Of a DNA stretch of 64,000 bases, positions 58,904-64,000 are shown piece after piece; the first letter of the stretch is position 1; each line of letters starts with the position of its first letter. Position numbers and translations under genes: made by a program. The stretch is from assembly GCF_021026295.1 (NCBI RefSeq), contig NZ_JAJNDA010000011.1, forward strand, positions 174,606-238,605, given 5' to 3'. This stretch comes from Actinomycetospora soli. GTDB taxonomy: Bacteria; Actinomycetota; Actinomycetes; Mycobacteriales; Pseudonocardiaceae. The notes below the pieces were generated by a model. That model did not search any database. It was given only the letters and a program-made list of their open reading frames with translations, and was not told where the DNA came from.

Positions 58904-59686
58904 ATGAACATCGTGGTTCTGATCAAGCAGGTACCGGACACCTGGTCGGAGCGCACGCTCTCCGACGGCGACAAGACCCTCGACCGCGCGTCGTCCGACG
59001 CGGTGCTGGACGAGATCAACGAGCGCGCCGTCGAGGAGGCGCTCAAGATCAAGGAGGCCGGCGACGCCGAGGTCACCATCCTCACCGCCGGTCCCGACCG
59101 CGCCACCGACGCCATCCGCAAGGCCCTCTCCATGGGCGCGGACAAGGCCGTCCACGTGAACGACGACGCCATCCACGGCTCCGACGCGGTCGCGACCGCC
59201 AAGGTCCTCGCGAAGGCCATCGGCACCGTCGGCGACGTCGACCTGGTGCTGGCCGGCAACGAGGCCACCGACGGCCGCAGCGGCGCGATGGCCGGCATGC
59301 TCGGCGAGCTGCTCGGCTGGCCGTCGCTGACCCACGCCAACGCGCTCACCGTCGAGAACGGCACCGCGAAGGCCAAGCGCGAGACCGACGAGGGCACCTG
59401 CGACCTCGAGGCCGCGCTGCCGGCCATCGTGAGCGTCGGCGAGAAGATCAACGAGCCGCGCTACCCCTCGTTCAAGGGGATCATGGCGGCCAAGAAGAAG
59501 CCGGTGAACACGATCGGCATCTCCGACCTCGGCCTCGACGCCTCGGAGGTCGGGCTCGCCGGCTCGCTCGTGCAGGTCGACTCCTTCGCGCCCCGCCCGC
59601 CGAAGTCGGGTGGCCAGAAGGTCGAGGACGAGGGCGACGGCGGCGCCAAGATCGCCGAGTACCTCGTCGGCCAGAAGCTCATCTGA
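58904..59686 (+). CDS. etfB: Electron transfer flavoprotein beta subunit
   Basis: 260 residues. With EtfA it accepts electrons from acyl-CoA dehydrogenases and passes them to the respiratory chain. ETF-beta motifs: MNIVVLIKQVPDTW, INERAVEEALKIKE, ILTAGPDRATDAIRKALSMGADKA, DLVLAGNEATDGRSG and the signature LPAIVSVGEKINEPRYPSFKGIMAAKKKP (shortened here). ATG at 58904 is preceded by CAGGAGGT. The same pair, Rv3029c-Rv3028c in M. tuberculosis, sits next to the Rv3030 gene; here the siderophore locus intervenes. Confidence 0.97.
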   Translation: MNIVVLIKQVPDTWSERTLSDGDKTLDRASSDAVLDEINERAVEEALKIKEAGDAEVTILTAGPDRATDAIRKALSMGADKAVHVNDDAIHGSDAVATAKVLAKAIGTVGDVDLVLAGNEATDGRSGAMAGMLGELLGWPSLTHANALTVENGTAKAKRETDEGTCDLEAALPAIVSVGEKINEPRYPSFKGIMAAKKKPVNTIGISDLGLDASEVGLAGSLVQVDSFAPRPPKSGGQKVEDEGDGGAKIAEYLVGQKLI

Positions 59687-59720
59687 GCCACCGTCCACGA
59701 GTCACACGAGGAGAACAGAC

Positions 59721-60677
59721 ATGGCTGAGGTACTGGTCCTCGTCGACCACGTCGACGGTGAGATCAAGAAGAACACCTACGAGATGCTGACCGCCGCGCG
59801 TCGCATCGGCGAGCCGTCCGCGGTCGTCGTCGGGACGCCGGGCACGGCGACGAAGCTCGCCGAGGGCCTCGCCGCCCACGGCGCCGAGAAGATCTACGTC
59901 GCGGAGTCGGACGACACGGTGAACTACCTGTCGACCCCGCAGGTCGACGTGCTCGCCGCCCTGGTCGAGCGGGTCTCCCCGCCGGCCGTGCTGATCCCGG
60001 CGGGCGCCGACGGCCGCGAGGTCGCGGGCCGCCTGGCCGTGCGCACCAACTCCGGCTGGCTGAACGACCTGGTGGACATCGACGGCGAGCGCGCGGGCAC
60101 CCACTCGATCTTCGGTGGCGCCTTCACCGTGCAGTCGCACGTCACCACCGACACCGCGGTCGTCTCCTGGCGCTCGGGCTCGCTCGAGGTCGAGGAGAAC
60201 GCGGCCGCCGGCACGCAGGAGACCGTCGAGGTCCCCGCGATCGACGCCGCCAAGTCGGCGAAGGTGTCCAACCGGGCGCCGATCGTCGGTGGCGACCGCC
60301 CCGAGCTCACCGAGGCGTCGGTCGTCGTCGCCGGTGGCCGTGGCGTCGGCTCGGCCGACAACTTCAACGTCGTCGAGGGTCTGGCCGACTCGCTGCACGC
60401 GGCCGTCGGTGCGTCCCGCGCGGCGGTCGACTCCGGCTACTACCCGAACCAGTTCCAGGTCGGGCAGACCGGCAAGACCGTGTCGCCGCAGCTCTACATC
60501 GCGCTCGGCATCTCCGGCGCGATCCAGCACCGCGCCGGCATGCAGACCTCGAAGACGATCGTCGCGGTCAACAAGGACCCCGAGGCCCCGATCTTCGAGA
60601 TCGCCGACTTCGGCATCGTGGGCGACCTGTTCTCGGTCGCGCCGCAGCTGACCGAGGAGGTCGGCAAGCGGGCCTGA
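59721..60677 (+). CDS. etfA: Electron transfer flavoprotein alpha subunit
   Basis: 318 residues. The C-terminal FAD domain contains [63 protein letters not shown] (shortened here) and [22 protein letters not shown], all typical of EtfA. The N-terminal half begins [20 protein letters not shown] at 59721, with a GAGGAGAAC ribosome site, 34 bases after etfB. A perfect family C palindrome follows the stop and probably ends the transcript. Confidence 0.97.
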   Translation: MAEVLVLVDHVDGEIKKNTYEMLTAARRIGEPSAVVVGTPGTATKLAEGLAAHGAEKIYVAESDDTVNYLSTPQVDVLAALVERVSPPAVLIPAGADGREVAGRLAVRTNSGWLNDLVDIDGERAGTHSIFGGAFTVQSHVTTDTAVVSWRSGSLEVEENAAAGTQETVEVPAIDAAKSAKVSNRAPIVGGDRPELTEASVVVAGGRGVGSADNFNVVEGLADSLHAAVGASRAAVDSGYYPNQFQVGQTGKTVSPQLYIALGISGAIQHRAGMQTSKTIVAVNKDPEAPIFEIADFGIVGDLFSVAPQLTEEVGKRA

Positions 60678-60692
60678 CCCGCCGCTCGACCC

Positions 60693-60743
60693 GCGTGAGG
60701 GGAACCCTCGGCCGCTCCGGCGGCCCGAGGGTTCCCCTCACGC
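60693..60743. terminator. Family C perfect palindrome after etfA
   Basis: Arms GCGTGAGGGGAACCCTCGG and its exact complement around CCGCTCCGGCGGC, 15 bases after the etfA stop. It is the intact intergenic form of the elements inside cydDC and the ABC exporter gene. It would make a strong hairpin; no T-run follows. Confidence 0.75.
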
Positions 60744-60828
60744 ATGTCCGGGGTCGTCCCGACGTCGGGGTGGCCCGTCGGACATCCGCGGGTGCGCATG
60801 CCACGAGGGGGATTACGCTCGACGGACG

Positions 60829-62040
60829 ATGACGTACCTCGACCACGCGGCCACCACGCCGATGCTGCCCGTGGCCGTCGCCGCCTACACCGAGGCGCTC
60901 GGCCGCGTCGGCAACCCCTCCTCGCTGCACACGGCGGGCCGCCGGGCCCGCCGCGACGTCGAGGAGGCCCGCGAGACGATCGCCGCCGCCGTCGGTGCCC
61001 TGCCCACCGAGGTGGTGCTCTCCACCGGCGGCACCGAGGGTGACAACCTCGCCGTCAAGGGCCTGTACTGGGCCCGGCGGGCGCAGGACCCGCGCCGGAC
61101 CCGCGTGGTGGTCTCGGCCGTGGAGCACCACGCCGTGCTCGACGCCGCCGAGTGGCTCGCCTCCCACGAGGGCGCGACGCTCGTCGTCCTGCCGGTGGAC
61201 GCCGTCGGGCGGGTGACCCCCGAGGCGCTGCGCGCGGAGCTGGCGGCCCACGGCGACGCCACCGCCCTGGTCAGCGTGATGTGGGCGAACAACGAGGTCG
61301 GCACCGTCAACGACGTGCGCGGGCTCGCCGAGGTCGCCCACGAGTTCGGGGTGCCGCTGCACACCGACGCCGTGCAGGCCGTCGGCTCGCTCCCCGTCGA
61401 CTTCGCCGCCTCGGGCGCCGACGCGCTGTCGCTGACCGGGCACAAGCTCGGCGGCCCGGTCGGCGTCGGGGCCCTGCTCCTGCGCCGCGACGCCACCTGC
61501 GTGCCGCTGCTGCACGGCGGCGGCCAGGAGCGCGACGTCCGCTCCGGCACGCTCGACGTCGCCGGCACCGTGGCCCTCGCGGCCGCCGTGCACGCGGCCG
61601 TCGAGGCCGTGCCACGCCGGGTCGTCGAACTCGCCGCGCTGCGTGACGACCTCGTGGCACGGCTGATCGAGGCCGTCCCGGACGCGACGCTGAACGGGGT
61701 GCCGCTCGACGCCCCCGCCGTCAACGGCGGGCCCGCCCGGCTCGCGGGCAACGCGCACCTCTCGTTCCCCGGCTGCGAGGGCGACAGCCTGCTCATGCTG
61801 CTCGACGCCCACGAGATCGAGTGCTCGACCGGCTCCGCCTGCACGGCGGGCGTGGCCCGACCGTCCCACGTGCTGCTCGCGATGGGGGTCGACGAGGCCG
61901 CCGCGCGCGGTTCGCTGCGCTTCTCCCTGGGCCACTCCTCGACCGCGGCCGACGTCGACGCCGCCGTCGCGGCCATCGGCCCGGTCGTCGAGCGGGCCCG
62001 CGGGGCCCTGGCCCGCGCGGGCGAGCGGGTGGGGTCCTGA
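60829..62040 (+). CDS. Cysteine desulfurase (IscS-like)
   Basis: 403 residues. A PLP enzyme that takes sulfur from cysteine as a persulfide. The N terminus [12 protein letters not shown] is typical. PLP lysine near 206 in [16 protein letters not shown]; catalytic Cys near 338 in [17 protein letters not shown]; also [17 protein letters not shown] and [17 protein letters not shown] at 60829. MnmA follows 2 bases after its stop, so the main job is probably sulfur supply for tRNA 2-thiouridine, with Fe-S cluster supply possible. Confidence 0.96.
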   Translation: MTYLDHAATTPMLPVAVAAYTEALGRVGNPSSLHTAGRRARRDVEEARETIAAAVGALPTEVVLSTGGTEGDNLAVKGLYWARRAQDPRRTRVVVSAVEHHAVLDAAEWLASHEGATLVVLPVDAVGRVTPEALRAELAAHGDATALVSVMWANNEVGTVNDVRGLAEVAHEFGVPLHTDAVQAVGSLPVDFAASGADALSLTGHKLGGPVGVGALLLRRDATCVPLLHGGGQERDVRSGTLDVAGTVALAAAVHAAVEAVPRRVVELAALRDDLVARLIEAVPDATLNGVPLDAPAVNGGPARLAGNAHLSFPGCEGDSLLMLLDAHEIECSTGSACTAGVARPSHVLLAMGVDEAAARGSLRFSLGHSSTAADVDAAVAAIGPVVERARGALARAGERVGS

Positions 62041-62042
62041 CG

Positions 62043-63101
62043 ATGCGCGTCCTCGCCGCCATGAGTGGTGGGGTGGACTCCGCGGTCGCGGCCGCACGGG
62101 CCCGGGAGGCGGGCCACGAGGTCGTCGGGGTGCACCTCGCGCTGTCCGCGCGCCCCGCGACGATGCGCGAGGGCGCCCGCGGGTGCTGCTCGGTCGAGGA
62201 CTCCCGCGACGCCCGCCGCTGCGCCGACGTCCTCGACATCCCGTTCTACGTCTGGGACATGGCCGACCGGTTCCGCGAGGACGTCATCGAACCCTTCGTC
62301 GCCGAATACGCCGCAGGACGCACCCCGAACCCCTGCCTGCGGTGCAACGAGAAGATCAAGTTCTCGGCGGTGCTCGACCGCGCCCGGGCCCTCGGCTTCG
62401 ACGCGGTGGCGACGGGCCACTACGCGCGGCTCGACGACGGGGTGCTGCGGCGGGCGGCGGACCCCGACAAGGACCAGTCCTACGTGCTCGGCGTCCTCAC
62501 CGCCGACCAGCTCGCCCACGCGATGTTCCCCCTCGGCGACTCGCTGAAGTCCGAGGTCCGCGCCGAGGCGGCCCGGCGGGGCCTGGTCGTCGCGGAGAAG
62601 CCCGACAGCCACGACATCTGCTTCATCCCGTCCGGCGACACCCGCGGCTTCCTGTCCGACCGCGTGCCGGACGCACCGGGTGAGCTGGTCGACGCGGTGT
62701 CCGGCGCCGTCCTCGGCGAGCACGGGGGCGTGCAGAACTTCACCGTCGGCCAGCGGCACGGGCTGGGCCTGTCCCGCCCCGCTCCGGACGGCCGTCCCCG
62801 CTACGTGCTCGGCATCGAGCCGGTGTCCCGGCAGGTGCGGGTGGGCCCGGCGGAGGCGCTGGAGGTCACGGCGCTCACCACCGAGACGCCGGTCTGGCAC
62901 GGGCCGCGCGGCGTGGTCGGCGACGTCACGGTGCAGGTGCGCGCACACGGGGGCCTCGCGCCGGCCTCGGTCGAGGTCCACGACGACGGGCTCGCCGTCA
63001 CCCTGGGCGCCCCGCTGCGCGGGGTGGCACCGGGGCAGGCGGTGGTGGTCTACCACGGTGACCGGGTCCTCGGTTCGGCCACGATCGCCGCGACGTCCTG
63101 A
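62043..63101 (+). CDS. mnmA: tRNA 2-thiouridylase MnmA (TrmU)
   Basis: 352 residues. It uses ATP and persulfide sulfur to thiolate U34 of tRNAs for Glu, Gln and Lys. P-loop [12 protein letters not shown] near the N terminus; [12 protein letters not shown] with the first catalytic Cys near 98; [11 protein letters not shown] with the second near 193; [14 protein letters not shown] and a C-terminal beta domain. ATG at 62043, 2 bases after the cysteine desulfurase stop. A repeat array starts 20 bases past its stop. Confidence 0.97.
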   Translation: MRVLAAMSGGVDSAVAAARAREAGHEVVGVHLALSARPATMREGARGCCSVEDSRDARRCADVLDIPFYVWDMADRFREDVIEPFVAEYAAGRTPNPCLRCNEKIKFSAVLDRARALGFDAVATGHYARLDDGVLRRAADPDKDQSYVLGVLTADQLAHAMFPLGDSLKSEVRAEAARRGLVVAEKPDSHDICFIPSGDTRGFLSDRVPDAPGELVDAVSGAVLGEHGGVQNFTVGQRHGLGLSRPAPDGRPRYVLGIEPVSRQVRVGPAEALEVTALTTETPVWHGPRGVVGDVTVQVRAHGGLAPASVEVHDDGLAVTLGAPLRGVAPGQAVVVYHGDRVLGSATIAATS

Positions 63102-63120
63102 CGTCGGGTCGGGTCGGCCT

Positions 63121-63815
63121 GGTCTTGTCGCGGGGAGCCGGCGCTCGCGGGTGACCTTGTCGTGGTGAGTCTCCGCGACAAGGTGGGTGGCCGGTGGCGG
63201 GAGCCCGCGACAAGGTAGCGGGGTCCTGGCGGCGGGTCGGCTCGGTTGGCGGGGCCTGTCGGTCGGAGACCTTGTCGCGGGGAGCCGGCGCCGCCCGGCC
63301 GCCTTGTCGTGGTGAGTCCCTGCGACATGGTGGGTGGCCGGTGGCGGGAGGCCGCGACAAGGTGGCGGGGGTCCTGGCGGCGGGCCGACTCGGCTGGCTC
63401 GGCTGGCTCGGCTGGCTCGGCTGGCTCGGCTGGCTCGGCTGGCTCGGCTGGCTCGGCTGGCTCGGCTGGCTCGGCCTGGCTCGGCCTGGCTCGGCCTGGC
63501 TCGGTCGGTGACCTTGTCGCGGGGAGCCGACGCTCGTCGGTGACCTTGTCGTGGTGAGTCCCCGCGACAGGGTGGGCGGCCGGTGGTGGGAGGCCGCGAC
63601 AAGGTGGCGGGGGTCCTGGCGGCGGGTGGGCTCGGCTGGCTCGGCTGGCTCGGCCCGGCTCGGTCGGTGACCTTGTCGCGGGGAGTCGGCGCACGCCGGC
63701 GACCTTGTCGTGGTGAGTGCCCGCGACAGGGTGGGCGGCCGGTGGTGGGAGGCCGCGACAAGGTCCAGCCGGCCGGCCGAGCCACGGGAGGCCGCGACAA
63801 GGCGGCCGGCCGGCT
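63121..63815. repeat. Family D nested palindrome array, right copy
   Basis: Four higher-order units starting near 63124, 63271, 63511 and 63672, plus a trailing R4. Each unit is R1 (CCTTGTCGCGGGGAG), about 17 variable bases, R2 (ACCTTGTCGTGGTGAGT), R3 (CCGCGACAAGG or CCGCGACAGGG), a GGCCGGTGG spacer, and R4 (GCCGCGACAAGG). R2/R3 make a short-loop hairpin and R1/R4 can enclose it. Between units lie GTCCTGGCGGCGGG and CTCGGCTGG tandem runs. This fills the gene-free gap from mnmA to the IS element. Open frames across it encode only repetitive peptides and I regard them as non-coding. Confidence 0.88.
63389..63499. repeat. CTCGGCTGG minisatellite
   Basis: Nine tandem copies of the 9-base unit CTCGGCTGG, followed by three copies of the 10-base variant CTCGGCCTGG. 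It separates units 2 and 3 of the family D array; a shorter version separates units 3 and 4 near 63630. Copy number is likely variable. Confidence 0.9.
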
Positions 63816-63846
63816 GAACCGCCCCGGGCCTGGGTGAGGCTGGGCG

Positions 63847-64000
63847 TCAGGCCGCGGCGGCCTGCCGGGTTACCGCGGCAGTGTAATGGGCTTCCCATTC
63901 AACCGGCGGCAGGTATCCGACCGACGAATGAAGGCGTTCGTAGTTGTACCAGCGCACCCACTCGGCGGTTTCGCGTTCGACTTCCCGCAGTCCACTCCAA
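63847..64000 (-). mobile_element. IS3-family transposase, C-terminal end (cut by window)
   Basis: The minus strand reads 50 residues ending in TGA at 63847: REVERETAEWVRWYNYERLH, then SSVGYLPPVEWEAHYTAA and a short Ala-rich tail. This is the end of the integrase core of IS3-family OrfB, with the WYNYERLHSSVGY signature. The rest lies beyond the window. The terminal inverted repeat should lie between about 63800 and 63846, but I could not fix it. The element abuts the family D array. Confidence 0.88.

Noticed and set aside
60885..63800. A long minus-strand frame over the desulfurase, mnmA and repeat array, rich in repeated Ser-Arg-Ala and Glu-Pro-Ala tracts.
   Set aside because: It is antisense to two well-recognised genes and its repeats are the translation of the DNA array; no domain is visible.
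63121..63815. The regular repeats and variable spacers look at first like a CRISPR array.
   Set aside because: Repeats alternate in orientation, spacers are short and similar to one another, unit lengths vary, and no cas gene is nearby.
1..64000. tRNA or rRNA genes.
   Set aside because: No T-loop or CCA-type patterns or rRNA sequence were recognised on either strand; a tRNAscan run would settle it.

Overview
The window is 64 kb of very G+C-rich chromosome. GTG starts, 1-4 base stop/start overlaps, the GlgE pathway, IdeR-type iron boxes and gene content all point to an actinobacterium of the Pseudonocardia/Actinomycetospora/Saccharopolyspora kind. The genus is an inference. From memory of the Mycobacterium tuberculosis map, the order of the ABC ATPase, enoyl-CoA hydratase, methyltransferase, THUMP-like protein, acyltransferase, GT4, GH57 and methyltransferase, and then of etfB, etfA, cysteine desulfurase and mnmA, follows the conserved Rv3041c to Rv3024c block.

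Layout. 0-7.4 kb: a fused CydDC transporter, a MarR regulator, a thiamine-binding protein, a thioredoxin-TPR chaperone, a DUF1275 membrane protein and a lipoprotein zinc peptidase. 7.5-23.4 kb: a complete alpha-glucan/trehalose region (glgB, mak, treS, fxsA, glgE running left; glgP running right; glgX further on), interrupted by a DUF559 nuclease-like gene bracketed by matching palindromes. 23.4-34.4 kb: the conserved backbone, including a methylglucose-lipopolysaccharide-like set (GT4, GH57, methyltransferase, hexapeptide acyltransferase) and a nucleoside hydrolase/ribokinase pair. 34.4-35.2 kb: an ArsR/SRPBCC pair with duplicated operators. 35.3-57.7 kb: a siderophore locus with Fe-siderophore uptake (two permeases, ATPase, binding lipoprotein), a heterodimeric ABC exporter, a 4463-residue tetramodular NRPS and an ornithine N5-monooxygenase. 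Three iron boxes control it. 57.9-63.1 kb: a Cys-motif hypothetical, a small basic protein, etfBA, cysteine desulfurase and mnmA. 63.1-64 kb: a long nested repeat array and the 3' end of an IS3-family transposase.

The siderophore genes work together. The monooxygenase makes N5-hydroxyornithine. The NRPS is predicted to join an N-methylated first residue, serine, hydroxyornithine and a fourth residue. The ABC pair probably exports the product, and FecCD/FepC/SBP bring the iron complex back. Uptake, binding-protein and biosynthesis transcripts each begin with an IdeR/DmdR-like box.

The most unusual layer is not a gene. At least four families of short palindromes are scattered through the window. 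Several copies lie in frame inside genes, at linkers between domains of CydDC (two), the ABC exporter and the GT4 enzyme; a degenerate one lies inside an NRPS condensation domain. Others supply stop codons or sit where terminators would be. One family brackets the DUF559 gene in inverted orientation, and one forms nested four-part arrays near both ends of the window.
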